Counted from the stretch's first letter, positions 53,438 through 62,660 are shown. The stretch: 64,000 nt of DNA from Shinella zoogloeoides (GCF_003574625.1 NZ_QNUJ01000001.1:186001-250000); one strand, 5' to 3'. Made by a program: numbers and translations. Notes: generated by a model from the sequence alone, not told the origin.

Positions 53438-54403
53438 GTGGCCGTCTATACTGATATCACCGAAGACGATCTCTCCCGTTTCCTCGCCGCCTATGACGCA
53501 GGCACGCTGCTCTCCTACAAGGGCATCGCTGAGGGCGTTGAGAATTCCAACTTCCTGCTGCACACCACGAAGGGCGCCCTCATCCTGACGCTCTACGAGA
53601 AGCGCGTCGATCCGGGCGACCTGCCGTTCTTCCTCGGCCTGATGCACCATCTGGCGGAAAGGGGCCTGTCCTGCCCGCTGCCCCTGCCGCGTAGCGATGG
53701 CGCGTTGCTCGGCGAGCTTTCAGGCCGCCCCGCCGCCGTCATCTCCTTCCTCGAAGGCATGTGGCTGCGCAAGCCGGCGGCCAAGCATTGCCGGGAGGTC
53801 GGCCGCGCGCTGGCGCAGATGCACCTTGCCGGCGAGGGCTTCGAGCTCACCCGGCGGAATGCGCTTTCCGTCGATGGCTGGCGGCCGCTCTGGGACAAGT
53901 CCGCCGACCGCGCGGACGAGGTGGAAACGGGGCTGCGGGACGAGATTCCTGGCGAACTCGATCTCCTGGAAGCACGCTGGCCGAAGGACCTGCCGACGGG
54001 CGTCATCCATGCCGACCTCTTCCAGGACAACGTCTTCTTCATCGGCGACGAGCTTTCCGGCCTGATCGACTTCTACTTCGCCTGCAACGACATTCTCGCC
54101 TATGACGTCGCCACCTGCCTCAATGCCTGGTGCTTCGAGAAGGATGGTTCGTTCAACCTCACCAAGGGCATGGCGCTGCTGGAAGGCTACGAGAGCGTGC
54201 GCCCGCTGTCCGACGCCGAGGTGGCCGCCCTGCCGCTGCTGGCCCGCGGCTCGGCCATCCGCTTCTTCCTGACGCGGCTCTACGACTGGCTGATGACGCC
54301 GCCCGGCGCGCTGGTCGTCAAGAAGGACCCGCTCGAATACCTGCGCCGGCTGCGCTTTCACCGCCAGGTGCTTGACGCCCGCGAATACGGGCTTTCCCGA
54401 TGA
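53438..54403 (+). CDS. thrB: Homoserine kinase (APH-fold, ThrB2 type)
   Basis: 321-aa homoserine kinase of the aminoglycoside-phosphotransferase fold used by rhizobia and pseudomonads, not the GHMP type. Signatures: [13 protein letters not shown], catalytic [13 protein letters not shown] (His-x-Asp...Asn), and [16 protein letters not shown]. It phosphorylates homoserine for threonine synthesis. GTG start at 53438. It overlaps rnhA by 4 bp. Confidence 0.93.
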   Translation: MAVYTDITEDDLSRFLAAYDAGTLLSYKGIAEGVENSNFLLHTTKGALILTLYEKRVDPGDLPFFLGLMHHLAERGLSCPLPLPRSDGALLGELSGRPAAVISFLEGMWLRKPAAKHCREVGRALAQMHLAGEGFELTRRNALSVDGWRPLWDKSADRADEVETGLRDEIPGELDLLEARWPKDLPTGVIHADLFQDNVFFIGDELSGLIDFYFACNDILAYDVATCLNAWCFEKDGSFNLTKGMALLEGYESVRPLSDAEVAALPLLARGSAIRFFLTRLYDWLMTPPGALVVKKDPLEYLRRLRFHRQVLDAREYGLSR

Positions 54404-54831
54404 AACATGTCGATATCTTCACGGACGGCGCCTGCTCGGGCAATCCCGGCCCCGGCGGCTGGGGCGCGGTGCTGCGCTATGGCGAGGTCGAGAAGGAAAT
54501 GTCCGGCGGCGAGGCGGCGACGACGAACAACCGCATGGAGCTGATGGCGGCGATGAGCGCGCTTTCCGCGCTGAAGAGCCCGTGCGAGGTCGATCTCTAC
54601 ACGGACTCGAAATACGTCATGGACGGCATTTCGAAGTGGATCTTCGGCTGGAAGAAGAACGGCTGGAAGACCGCCGACAAGAAGCCCGTGAAGAACGGCG
54701 ACCTCTGGCAGGCGCTCGACGAGGCGCGGCTGCGCCACAAGGTCGAATGGCACTGGGTCAAGGGTCATGCCGGTCACCCGGAGAACGAACGCGCTGATGA
54801 GCTGGCGCGTAAGGGCATGGCGCCGTTCAAA

Positions 54832-54846
<15 letters not shown>
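54400..54846 (+). CDS. rnhA: Ribonuclease HI
   Basis: 148-aa RNase HI with all catalytic residues: Asp9 ([11 protein letters not shown]), Glu47, Asp69 (YTDSKYV), His123 and Asp133. It removes RNA from RNA-DNA hybrids. The ATG overlaps the thrB stop. The last residues (GSRS) and the stop codon are written by the start of the TACTGCC heptamer repeat, so the natural C-terminus has been replaced. Confidence 0.95.
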
Positions 54847-54923
<77 letters not shown>

Positions 54924-54924
54924 A

Positions 54925-55410
54925 TCAAAGCTGCTCGATCATCGCTGCCGCACCGGAAACCGTCGCCTGGCCGGGGCTTTCCTCGACATTGAGCGCCTTC
55001 ACCACGCCGTCCTCGACGAGCATGGAATAGCGCTTGGAGCGCACGCCCAGCGTGCCGGCGGAAAGGTCGATGTCCATGCCGAGCGCCTTGGTGAAGGCGG
55101 CGTCCCAGTCGGCGAGGAAGCGCAGCTTGCCCGCGCCGCCCGTGGAGGTCGCCCAGGCGCCCATGACGTGGTGGTCGTTGACGGCGACGACGGCGATGTC
55201 GTCCACGCCCTTGGAAAGGATCGCGTCGCGGTTTTCCAGGTAGCCCGGCAGGTGGTTCAGCGAGCAGGTGGGCGTGAAGGCGCCGGGTACGGCGAAGAGC
55301 ACGACGCGCCTGCCCTTGAACAGCTCGTCCGTCGAGATGTCGGCGGGGCCGTCCGGCGTGCGTTCCTTCAGCTTGAGGTCGGGCAGCTTGTCTCCAACGG
55401 CAATGGTCAC
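54925..55410 (-). CDS. Peroxiredoxin (Prx5-like)
   Basis: 161-aa thiol peroxidase: peroxidatic Cys49 in VPGAFTPTCS, then ...HHVMGAWATSTG, LADWDAAFTKALG, RSKRYSMLVEDG. It reduces peroxides with thioredoxin or glutathione. GTG start at 55410 with AGGAGAG 5 nt upstream; an in-frame ATG 8 codons upstream has no such site. Confidence 0.93.
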   Translation of the reverse strand: MTIAVGDKLPDLKLKERTPDGPADISTDELFKGRRVVLFAVPGAFTPTCSLNHLPGYLENRDAILSKGVDDIAVVAVNDHHVMGAWATSTGGAGKLRFLADWDAAFTKALGMDIDLSAGTLGVRSKRYSMLVEDGVVKALNVEESPGQATVSGAAAMIEQL

Positions 55411-55464
55411 GGCGTCTCTCCTGTCTGGTGGCAAAATGGCTTGCGGCGGAACTATAGGGGAGCG

Positions 55465-56253
55465 CTAGTCGATGGCAAGCGGGCTTTCCATCGTCTTCTC
55501 GCCGGCGCGCACCGTCAGGCGGATAGGGTCCTTCGCAAGATCGAAGACCTTGGGCTTGTGCAGCACCGGCACCTCGGCGACATAGGCATCGCCCTCAAGC
55601 CGCGCGGGGCTCGCCGCGCCGAATTCGAAGCTCGATGAGCCCGAGAGGAAGACGTCGGGAAGAGGGCCGTCCGCCGGCGCCTCGAAGCGCACCGTCACGC
55701 TCTTGCCGTCCGCCGCCCACGTGCCAGAGAGCGGCTTGAAGCCGTTGCCCGCGCCGCCCGGCAGCGCCGCCTCGGCATCAGTGACGGCGGCTTCCTCGAG
55801 CGGGTTGGCGAAGCTTTCGCCGCTCGCATCCACCGTCAGTTCCGCCTGCACGGGAATGCAGATCTCCTTGCAAACGCCGATGAAGACGGTGGCGGTGATC
55901 GGCCCCCCCGCCTTGTCGAGCGTCAGGGGCAGGCGCACCGGCCTGTCATAGCCGATGTAGTGGGTCTCGGCATCGCCGAGCCGCTTCGGCGCGGGAAAGC
56001 CGACCGATGTCAGCGTCGCCCCGGTGACTGCCACCGAAGGGGGGATGCCGCTGCCGCCGGGATCGCGCCAATAGGTCTTCCAGCCGTCGTGCAGGCGGAT
56101 GTCGAGCATGGCGCGCATCATGCCGTCGGCGGAAGCGGGAAGGGCAACGAGGCGCACGTCCCCGCCCGGCGTCTCCACCCAGGAAGAGGACGCGGCGGCG
56201 GCGGAAGAGGCGGCGAAAAGCAGCGGGATGACGGCGATCAGCAGGCGTTTCAT
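55465..56253 (-). CDS. DsbD N-terminal domain-like periplasmic thiol protein
   Basis: 262-aa exported protein: signal peptide (1-20), then a DsbD-alpha-like immunoglobulin fold with GWKTYWRDPGGSGIPPSV, YDRPVRLPL and the redox motif GVCKEICIPVQ (Cys-x3-Cys). The membrane and thioredoxin parts of full DsbD are absent, as in the stand-alone rhizobial 'protein-disulfide reductase' family. It probably relays electrons to periplasmic disulfides. Confidence 0.85.
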   Translation of the reverse strand: MKRLLIAVIPLLFAASSAAAASSSWVETPGGDVRLVALPASADGMMRAMLDIRLHDGWKTYWRDPGGSGIPPSVAVTGATLTSVGFPAPKRLGDAETHYIGYDRPVRLPLTLDKAGGPITATVFIGVCKEICIPVQAELTVDASGESFANPLEEAAVTDAEAALPGGAGNGFKPLSGTWAADGKSVTVRFEAPADGPLPDVFLSGSSSFEFGAASPARLEGDAYVAEVPVLHKPKVFDLAKDPIRLTVRAGEKTMESPLAID

Positions 56254-56425
56254 GGCCTCATATCTAGCGCCGGCTCTTGCCGCTTGCCAGCAACAAAACC
56301 TCGCGCGGCCATCATAAAAGCTTGATCGCGCGCCGGCCCGGCATGCATTTCACGTAAGGCCGGACGGGCGGGCCGGCGAAAAGAACGCTTTTCATTTGGC
56401 CGCGAATTGATAGGCTGTCTGCACT

Positions 56426-57031
56426 ATGGCTATGTCGGTTCTGAAAAAGACACGAGAACGCGGCTTCCTTGACGGTCAGTTCCTGATCGCCATGCCGGGG
56501 ATGGCCGACGACAATTTCGCCCGCACCGTGGTCTATATCTGCGCCCATTCGGAAGACGGCGCCATGGGCTTTGTCATCAACCGGCCGCAGCCGCTTAGCT
56601 TCTCCGACGTGCTCCTGCATCTCGATCTCCTCGGCGAGGAGGAAGTGATCCGCCTGCCGGGCGCGACGCTCGATTTTCCCATCCGCTGCGGCGGGCCGGT
56701 GGAAAGCGGGCGCGGCTTCGTGCTGCATTCGGACGACTACATGTCCGAATCCAGCATTCCGGTCAGCGACGAGATTTGCCTGACCGCGACGCTCGACATC
56801 GTGCGCGCCATTTCCCGTGGCCGCGGCCCGCAGCGCGGCATGATGATGCTCGGCTATGCCGGCTGGGGCGCGGGGCAGATCGAGAACGAGATCGGCGCCA
56901 ACGGCTGGCTGAGCTGCCCGGCGCAGGAAGAGTTGATCTTCGACACGAACCTCGACAGCAAGTACGAGCGCGCGCTCGGTCTGATGGGTATTACGCCCGC
57001 CATGCTCTCCACGGAAGCGGGCCACGCTTGA
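56426..57031 (+). CDS. YqgE/AlgH family protein
   Basis: 201-aa DUF179 protein: [61 protein letters not shown]. Widespread and structurally known, but the function is unresolved. Divergent from the DsbD-like gene across 172 bp. Confidence 0.93.
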   Translation: MAMSVLKKTRERGFLDGQFLIAMPGMADDNFARTVVYICAHSEDGAMGFVINRPQPLSFSDVLLHLDLLGEEEVIRLPGATLDFPIRCGGPVESGRGFVLHSDDYMSESSIPVSDEICLTATLDIVRAISRGRGPQRGMMMLGYAGWGAGQIENEIGANGWLSCPAQEELIFDTNLDSKYERALGLMGITPAMLSTEAGHA

Positions 57032-57137
57032 GGGTCTGCCTTCCGATTTTTTCGCCCTGATGGAACCTGCTGCGTTGCACGCCGTTCTCCCGGCGCGCTG
57101 ATAGTGGCGCTTGCAACCGGACACAGGGAGCATGACG

Positions 57138-57329
57138 ATGGGCAGCACGAGCGACAAGATCAAGGGCACCGCCAACGAACTGGCCGGCAAGGCCAAGCAG
57201 GCCGCGGGCAAGGCGACCGACAGCCCGAAGATGCGCGCCGAAGGCGCCGCACAGGAAGCCAAGGGCAAGACCCAGAAGGCCGTCGGCAAAGCCAAGGACG
57301 CGGTCAAGAGCGCCGTCGACCGGCTCTGA
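57138..57329 (+). CDS. CsbD family stress-response protein
   Basis: 63-aa, highly charged, Ala/Lys/Gly-rich protein of the CsbD family ([39 protein letters not shown]), mostly helical. CsbD proteins accumulate under general stress; molecular role unknown. ATG 57138 is favoured over 57132 because of spacing from AGGGAG. Confidence 0.88.
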   Translation: MGSTSDKIKGTANELAGKAKQAAGKATDSPKMRAEGAAQEAKGKTQKAVGKAKDAVKSAVDRL

Positions 57330-57371
57330 TCCTGTCCGGATGGCCAAGGCCGTCCAGTCCTTTTCGAACAG

Positions 57372-57407
57372 GGATACCCGCACCGGCAAGGGCCGGTGCG
57401 GGTATCC
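57372..57407. other. Perfect 15-bp hairpin between csbD and a metallopeptidase gene
   Basis: GGATACCCGCACCGG (57372-57386), loop CAAGGG, CCGGTGCGGGTATCC (57393-57407). No T run follows on either strand. It lies 42 bp after csbD and 30 bp before the next ATG, so it could be a csbD 3' stabiliser, a Rho-assisted terminator or a leader element of the next gene. Confidence 0.7.
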
Positions 57408-57437
57408 TGCCGAATGCACCGAACGATCCGGGACGCC

Positions 57438-58505
57438 ATGAAACTCTTCACCTGCGGGACCTGCGGCCAGACGATCCATTTCGACAACCGCCTCTGCATG
57501 CGCTGCGGCTCGCCGCTCGGCTTCCTTGCCGCGGACGTGACGCTGCATGCCCTGGTTCCGGAAGGCGAGGGCGTCTGGAAGATCGCGTCGGGCGATGGCC
57601 TCTATCGCTACTGCACGAATGCCGTCCATGATGTCTGCAACTGGATCGTCCCGGCTGATGGTGCGCATGCCTTCTGCGAGGCCTGCCGGCACAATCGCAT
57701 CGTGCCCACCACCGATCCCGTCGGGCTGGAGCGCTGGCGGCGCATCGGCGCGGCGCAACGGCATCTGTTCTATTCGATCCTGCGCTGGAAGCTGCCGCAT
57801 CCGACCCGCGAGGAGGATCCTGCCGGCGGACTCGTCTTCGATTTCCTTGCCGACGAACTGGATGCGAACGGCAATGTCGTCGCGGCCGCCATGACCGGCC
57901 ACGAGGATGGTTTGATCAGCCTGCGCGCCGCCGAGGCGGACGATGTGGTGCGCGAGAGCGTGCGCGTCGCCATGGGCGAGCCCTATCGCTCGCTGCTCGG
58001 CCATTTCCGCCATGAGGTCGGGCATTTCTACTGGACGCAGCTCGTCCGCGACGAGGCGACGCTGGAAGAGGCGCGCAATCTCTTCGGCGACGAGCGCGAA
58101 GATTACGCCGCCGCCCTCCAGCGCAACTACGACGAGGGGCCGCCTGCGGACTGGCAGGAGCGGTTCATCAGCACCTATGCAAGCTGCCACCCGGCCGAGG
58201 ATTTCGCCGAATGCTGGGCGCATTTCTTCCATATCGTCGATACGCTGGAAACCGCCCGCGCCTTCGGCCTCAACACCGATCCGAAGGGGCATGAGGAACT
58301 GGAAGCGGAAGTCACCTTCGATCCCTATAGGGCGCCGAATGCCAGCCGGCTCGTCGAATCCTGGGTTCCGCTCAGCGTCGCGATGAACGCCATCCAGCGC
58401 TCCATGGGCCAGCCCGACAGCTACCCCTTCGTGCTCTCGCCGCCGGTGGTGGAGAAGCTGGATTTCATCAATCGGCTGGTCAGGGCAGTAGGCAATAGCC
58501 AATAG
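57438..58505 (+). CDS. Putative zinc-ribbon metallopeptidase
   Basis: 355-aa cytoplasmic protein with an N-terminal zinc ribbon (CGTCG ... CMRCG), further Cys pairs (YCTNAVHDVCNW, CEACRHNR), and a zincin motif HEVGH at 192-196 (FRHEVGHFYW); a downstream Asp/Glu-rich segment (HPAEDFAECWAHFFHIVDT) probably supplies the third ligand. This is the 'putative zinc-binding peptidase' family. The last six residues (AVGNSQ) and the stop are encoded by the heptamer repeat. Confidence 0.85.
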   Translation: MKLFTCGTCGQTIHFDNRLCMRCGSPLGFLAADVTLHALVPEGEGVWKIASGDGLYRYCTNAVHDVCNWIVPADGAHAFCEACRHNRIVPTTDPVGLERWRRIGAAQRHLFYSILRWKLPHPTREEDPAGGLVFDFLADELDANGNVVAAAMTGHEDGLISLRAAEADDVVRESVRVAMGEPYRSLLGHFRHEVGHFYWTQLVRDEATLEEARNLFGDEREDYAAALQRNYDEGPPADWQERFISTYASCHPAEDFAECWAHFFHIVDTLETARAFGLNTDPKGHEELEAEVTFDPYRAPNASRLVESWVPLSVAMNAIQRSMGQPDSYPFVLSPPVVEKLDFINRLVRAVGNSQ

Positions 58506-58543
58506 GCAGTAGGTAGTTTCTACTGCCTATTGCCTACTGCCTC
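58482..58543. repeat. TACTGCC/GGCAGTA heptamer array (copy 2)
   Basis: Inverted heptamer units. CAATAGGCAGTAG (58500-58512) and CTACTGCCTATTG (58520-58532) form a perfect 13-bp stem around GTAGTTT, flanked by further GGCAGTAGG and CCTACTGCC units. It lies between convergent genes, overlapping the 3' end of the metallopeptidase gene and abutting the stop of the EAL protein gene. Confidence 0.85.
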
Positions 58544-61456
58544 TCACGCCCGCTTCATCAGCGGAAAGCGTTCCTTCAGGAGACGCAGCACCGAGTCGTA
58601 GCCGATCGGCGGGCCGAAGATGTAGCTCTGGCCGAACTCGCAGCCCATGTTGCCGAGCTCGATGGCGTCCTCTTCCGACTCGATTCCTTCCGCGACCACC
58701 TGCATTTCCAGTTCCCGCGCCATCGAGATGACAGAGCGCAGCAGCACGGTGCGTTTGTCGGAACCGTCGCGCACCAGCGCCTTGTCGATCTTGATCGTGT
58801 CGAAGGGGAAGCGGGTGAGATAGGAGAGCGAGGAATGGCCCGTGCCGAAATCGTCGAGCGCAAGGCCGAGGCCGACATCGCGCAGCTTGTTGAGGATCAG
58901 CCGGGCCTGTTCCGGATTTTCCATCACGACGGATTCGGTGAGCTCCAGCTTGATCTTCTGCGGCTCGCAGCGGGTGCGGGCGAGCGCCGCGCGCACGTCG
59001 TTGTAAAGCTCGTTGTTGAGAAGCTGCGCGCTCGACAGGTTGACCGAGACGAAGACCGGAAGCTCGCCGGTCTGGAGCTGCCAGTCCATCAGGTCGCTCG
59101 CGGCCTTGTCGAAGGCGAAGAGGCCGAGCTGGTTGATGAGGTCCGACGCCTCCGCGATGGGAATGAACTCGGCCGGCGAGATATTGCCGCGCTTGGGATG
59201 GTCCCAGCGCATCAGCGCCTCGAAGCCGGCGATCTCCGCATCCTTGAGCCGGACGATCGGCTGGTAGACGAGGGAAAGCTCCTTGCGCTCGATGGCGCGG
59301 CGCAGGTCCGTCTCGATCTGAAGGCGGTCGGCGCCGAAGGTGCGGAAGGCGGGGCGGAAGGGCTCGACGCGGTTGCCGCCGGCCTTCTTGGCCCGGTACA
59401 TGGCAAGCTCGGCATCGTTGAGCAGGCCGGCCGCATCCTCCTGCTGGTCGACCCAGGAGACGAGGCCGATGGAGGCCGTCAGGATGATCTCGCGGCCGCC
59501 GAAATTGATCGGCACCATGATCGCCTTGCTGACCGCATCGGCGAAATCCGCCACCTTGGCGGGATCCCGCTCCGACATGAGGATCAGGCCGAACTGGTCG
59601 CCGGCAAGCCGGGCCAGCGTATCCTGCGGCTTGAGGAGCCGGCGCAGGCGCCGGGTCAGCGCGATGAGGATATTGTCGCCTGCGGCGATGCCGAGCGCGT
59701 CGTTGACCTGCTTGTAGCGGTCGATGTCGATAGTCAGCACCGTCGGGCGCACGGTCTCGGAGCTGGCGGTCAGCGACAGGATCGATTGCAGGCGGTCGAG
59801 GAAGACCTGGCGGTTCGGCAGGCCCGTCAGGTTGTCGTGCAGGGCGTCCTGCAAGAGCCGGTCGATCGAGTTGCGCTGCTCGGTGATGTCGATGATCGTG
59901 CCGACGCAGCGGATGATCTCTCCGTTGGCGCCAAGCACGGGGCGGGCGCGGATCGAGAGCCAGTGGTAGTGGCCATCCTCGGCGCGCACGCGGAACTGGT
60001 GGTTGAGCCGGCCCTTGCGGTGCTCCAGCAGCACGTCGAGCGTGGCGCGGAAGCGGTCGCGGTCGTCGGGGTGGAGGCGCGGCAGCCAGTTGCGGGCCGG
60101 GCCGTGCATGACGCCGGGGGCAAGGCCGAGCTGGATGGAGATGTCGGGAATGGTGACGACGCGGTCGCGCGCCACGTCCCAGTCCCAGACCGTGTCGCCC
60201 GAGCCCGTCAGCGCCAGCGACTGGCGCTCGAGATCGGAGAACAGGCCCTGGCTGTAGGCGCCGCCGGCAAAGGCGTGCTGCATCACCGTGAAGCCGATGA
60301 GGAGCACGATGAGGACGAGGCCGCCGCCGAGCGCTGGCTGGATGATGTCGTTGTTGAGCTGGCCCGTTACCGTCAGCCAGGCGCCGAACAGCCAGACGAG
60401 GATCAGCGCCCAGGCGGGTACGAGCAGGATCGCCCGGTCATAGCGGTTGAAGCCGAGATAGGCGATGAGCACGATGCCGACCGTCGCTGTCAGCGCGAAG
60501 GAGAGGCGGGCGATGCCCGAGGCGATCGGCGGATCGTAGATCGCGACGCCGAAGAGCAGGCCGAGGCCGAGGATCCAGGCGAGCGTCGCATAGGCGAGAT
60601 GCGCGTGCCATCGGTTGAGGTTGAGATAGGTGAAGAGGAAGACGACAAGGCCCGCCGCGAGAAACACCTCCGTTCCCGCGCGCCATATCCGCTCGTCGCC
60701 CGCCGTGATCGAGATGAGCTTGGAAAGGAAGCCGAAGTCCACGCAGATATAGCCGAGCACAGCCCAGGCGAGCGCCGCCGTCGCCGGCAGCATGGAGGTG
60801 CCCTTCACCACGAAGAGGATGGTGAGGAACACGGCGAGCAGGCCCGCGATGCCGAGCACGATGCCGCGATAGAGCGTGAAGGCGTTGACCGTGTCCTTGT
60901 AGGCGTCCGGTTCCCAGAGATAGATCTGCGGCAGGTCGGGTGTCGCGAGCTCCGCGACGAAGGTGACGACCGTGCCGGGGTTGAGCGTGATGGAGAAGAC
61001 GTCCGCCTCCTCGCTCGGCTCGCGGTCGAGCGCGAAGCCTTCGCTCGGGGTGATCGAGATGATGCGCTTGGAGCCGAGGTCCGGCCAGAACAGCTTGGAC
61101 TGCACGAGGCGGAAATGCGGGGCGACGATCACGCGGTCGATCTGCTCGTCGGAAACGTTGGCGAGCGCGAAGACCGCCCAGTCGCCCTGGTGCTCGTCGG
61201 AGGTGGCCCGCACCTCGATGCGCCGCACGATGCCATCGGTGCCGGGCGCTGTGGAAACCTGGAAGGCCTCGCCCCGGCCGGTATAGATCTCGGTGGTGGC
61301 GGTGAGGTCGAGCGCGGTGTCGTCACGGGAGATTTTTACCGGCTCGACGGCATAGGCGCGCCCCGGCAGCATCCCCGCAAGGAGGATCGGCACCAGAAGG
61401 ATGAAAGCGAGCAACCGGCTGGCACGCAGCGCTTGCGGCACGAAGGAAGACGTCAT
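58544..61456 (-). CDS. Membrane PAS-GGDEF(degenerate)-EAL c-di-GMP protein
   Basis: 970-aa protein with signal peptide (about 1-36), a periplasmic sensor domain (40-185), seven hydrophobic helices (about 195-395, 7TMR-like), PAS (about 415-525), a GGDEF domain whose signature is AGDQF (618-622) instead of GGDEF, and an EAL domain with intact FEALMRW (745-751), DDFGTGHSS and VAEGIES. The loss of the first Gly and the Glu predicts no diguanylate cyclase activity, so this is probably a phosphodiesterase, perhaps with GTP-sensing by the GGDEF fold. Confidence 0.92.
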   Translation of the reverse strand: MTSSFVPQALRASRLLAFILLVPILLAGMLPGRAYAVEPVKISRDDTALDLTATTEIYTGRGEAFQVSTAPGTDGIVRRIEVRATSDEHQGDWAVFALANVSDEQIDRVIVAPHFRLVQSKLFWPDLGSKRIISITPSEGFALDREPSEEADVFSITLNPGTVVTFVAELATPDLPQIYLWEPDAYKDTVNAFTLYRGIVLGIAGLLAVFLTILFVVKGTSMLPATAALAWAVLGYICVDFGFLSKLISITAGDERIWRAGTEVFLAAGLVVFLFTYLNLNRWHAHLAYATLAWILGLGLLFGVAIYDPPIASGIARLSFALTATVGIVLIAYLGFNRYDRAILLVPAWALILVWLFGAWLTVTGQLNNDIIQPALGGGLVLIVLLIGFTVMQHAFAGGAYSQGLFSDLERQSLALTGSGDTVWDWDVARDRVVTIPDISIQLGLAPGVMHGPARNWLPRLHPDDRDRFRATLDVLLEHRKGRLNHQFRVRAEDGHYHWLSIRARPVLGANGEIIRCVGTIIDITEQRNSIDRLLQDALHDNLTGLPNRQVFLDRLQSILSLTASSETVRPTVLTIDIDRYKQVNDALGIAAGDNILIALTRRLRRLLKPQDTLARLAGDQFGLILMSERDPAKVADFADAVSKAIMVPINFGGREIILTASIGLVSWVDQQEDAAGLLNDAELAMYRAKKAGGNRVEPFRPAFRTFGADRLQIETDLRRAIERKELSLVYQPIVRLKDAEIAGFEALMRWDHPKRGNISPAEFIPIAEASDLINQLGLFAFDKAASDLMDWQLQTGELPVFVSVNLSSAQLLNNELYNDVRAALARTRCEPQKIKLELTESVVMENPEQARLILNKLRDVGLGLALDDFGTGHSSLSYLTRFPFDTIKIDKALVRDGSDKRTVLLRSVISMARELEMQVVAEGIESEEDAIELGNMGCEFGQSYIFGPPIGYDSVLRLLKERFPLMKRA

Positions 61457-61472
61457 TGAAAGTGCATTGTCC

Positions 61473-62102
61473 TTAGGTACTGCCCAGTCCTGCCGCGCCC
61501 GGTGCCGCCTGGGGCCGCCTGTCGGCGGCCAGAAGCGAGAACATCACGTGGTCGCGCCACTCCCCGTTTATCTTCAGATACTCCCGAAGGTAGCCTTCCC
61601 GCTGAAAGCCGGCCTTTTCAAGGAGACGTATGCTTCTTGTATTGTCTGGAATACAGGCTGCCTCGATACGGTGCAACTGAAGGCTCGAAAAGATATAGGG
61701 TATGGCGAGGTTGAGTGCACCGAACATGTGGCCCTGGCCGGCATGGCGCTCGCCCATCCAGTAGCCGATCATGCAGCATTGCGCAGCTCCGCGCCGGATA
61801 TAGCCGACGGTGAGGCCGCCGAGCAGCGTCTTCTCCTCGCGCGTGAAGACGAAGAGGGGGACGGCCTGTCCCGACGAAAATTCCTGTTCATTACGAAGGA
61901 CGCGGGCGCGGAAGGCGCCTTCCGTCAGGTCGTCGCTCCGCCATGTCGGCTCCCAGGGTTCGAGGAAGCGCCGACTCTGGGAGCGCAACGCATACCATTG
62001 CCTGTAATCCTGGAAACGGGGGAGGCGAAGCAGGTGCCGTTCGCCGGCAAGTTCCACGGTGTCGGGCTGGCGCGACAGAAACCGAAAAACCGACCGTGCC
62101 AT
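61473..62102 (-). CDS. GNAT-family N-acetyltransferase (RimJ-like)
   Basis: 209-aa acetyltransferase of the RimJ/RimL type: FLEPWEPTWRSDD, LGGLTVGYIRRG, the acetyl-CoA loop region YWMGERHAGQGHMFGA, and the C-terminal HRIEAACIPDNTRSIRLLEKAGFQREGYLREYLKI (split) typical for N-terminal alanine acetylation of ribosomal proteins; the actual substrate is not certain. GGAGGA precedes the ATG. It lies 16 bp upstream of the EAL gene on the same strand, so likely co-transcribed. Confidence 0.92.
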   Translation of the reverse strand: MARSVFRFLSRQPDTVELAGERHLLRLPRFQDYRQWYALRSQSRRFLEPWEPTWRSDDLTEGAFRARVLRNEQEFSSGQAVPLFVFTREEKTLLGGLTVGYIRRGAAQCCMIGYWMGERHAGQGHMFGALNLAIPYIFSSLQLHRIEAACIPDNTRSIRLLEKAGFQREGYLREYLKINGEWRDHVMFSLLAADRRPQAAPGAAGLGST

Positions 62103-62360
62103 TCAGTCCTCCGCGCGCCGTCCTCGTGGCGGCCCCTTTCTCACAAAGACTATGCCGAGAGCCTCGCCGGCGTCAAATGAAACGGGGCAGTCCTATGGCG
62201 CCGGCGACACCCCTTTTTCGTTCGCGTCGCCGGGCCGATTCGGGCCTGCTTCGGTGCTATGCAAAAGCCGCATGTCAGCGGTGTGAGCATATGCATTTTC
62301 TTTAGGCAGGAGGTCGCTTATCTATTGATCAACGCAAGGGAAACACAAAGGAATTGAACG

Positions 62361-62510
62361 ATGAACATCTTCGCAAAGCTCAAGAAGAATGCCGCTGACC
62401 GCCGCGCCGTCCGTGAACTCGGCGCCCTCGACGACCGCGCCCTGCAGGACCTCGGCATCTCCCGCTCGAACATCCAGGCTGCCGTCAAGGGCATGGTCGT
62501 TTTCGGCTGA
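62361..62510 (+). CDS. DUF1127 small protein
   Basis: 49-aa Arg-rich protein: MNIFAKLKKNAADRRAVREL, then GALDDRALQDLGISRSNI, the DUF1127 core, ending GMVVFG. DUF1127 proteins are small, abundant and stress-inducible in alphaproteobacteria; some bind RNA (CcaF1 of Rhodobacter). GGA lies 8 nt before the ATG. The structured RNA and terminator directly downstream suggest it shares a transcript with a regulatory RNA. Confidence 0.9.
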   Translation: MNIFAKLKKNAADRRAVRELGALDDRALQDLGISRSNIQAAVKGMVVFG

Positions 62511-62660
62511 TACGGCCTGGGGCCAACGCCCCGCGCCATGAGGGATGACATCGGCGCGCCAGATCCGGCAGCGCCAGTCCGGTCATCCCGCCCCATTCAT
62601 CGGGACCTCTCTCCTCCCAGGGTCCCGATCAGGCAACCCGCCGCAAGGCGGGTTTTATTT
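62511..62660 (+). ncRNA. Candidate cuckoo/CcsR-type sRNA in the 3' region of the DUF1127 gene
   Basis: Three stem-loops follow the DUF1127 stop: GGGATGAC (62542-62549) with GTCATCCC (62582-62589); ATCGGGACC (62599-62607) with GGTCCCGAT (62621-62629) enclosing a CU-rich loop TCTCTCCTCCCAG (62608-62620); and the terminator hairpin 62636-62653. A CU-rich anti-Shine-Dalgarno loop followed by a terminator, downstream of DUF1127, is the known arrangement of alphaproteobacterial cuckoo RNAs. The 5' end is unknown. Confidence 0.6.
62636..62660 (+). terminator. Rho-independent terminator of DUF1127/sRNA transcript
   Basis: ACCCGCC (62636-62642), loop GCAA, GGCGGGT (62647-62653), then TTTATTTT: a strong intrinsic terminator. 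Confidence 0.9.

Noticed and set aside
58835-61459. Open frame of about 870 codons antisense to the EAL protein gene
   Set aside because: Same GC-driven shadow pattern; no domain.
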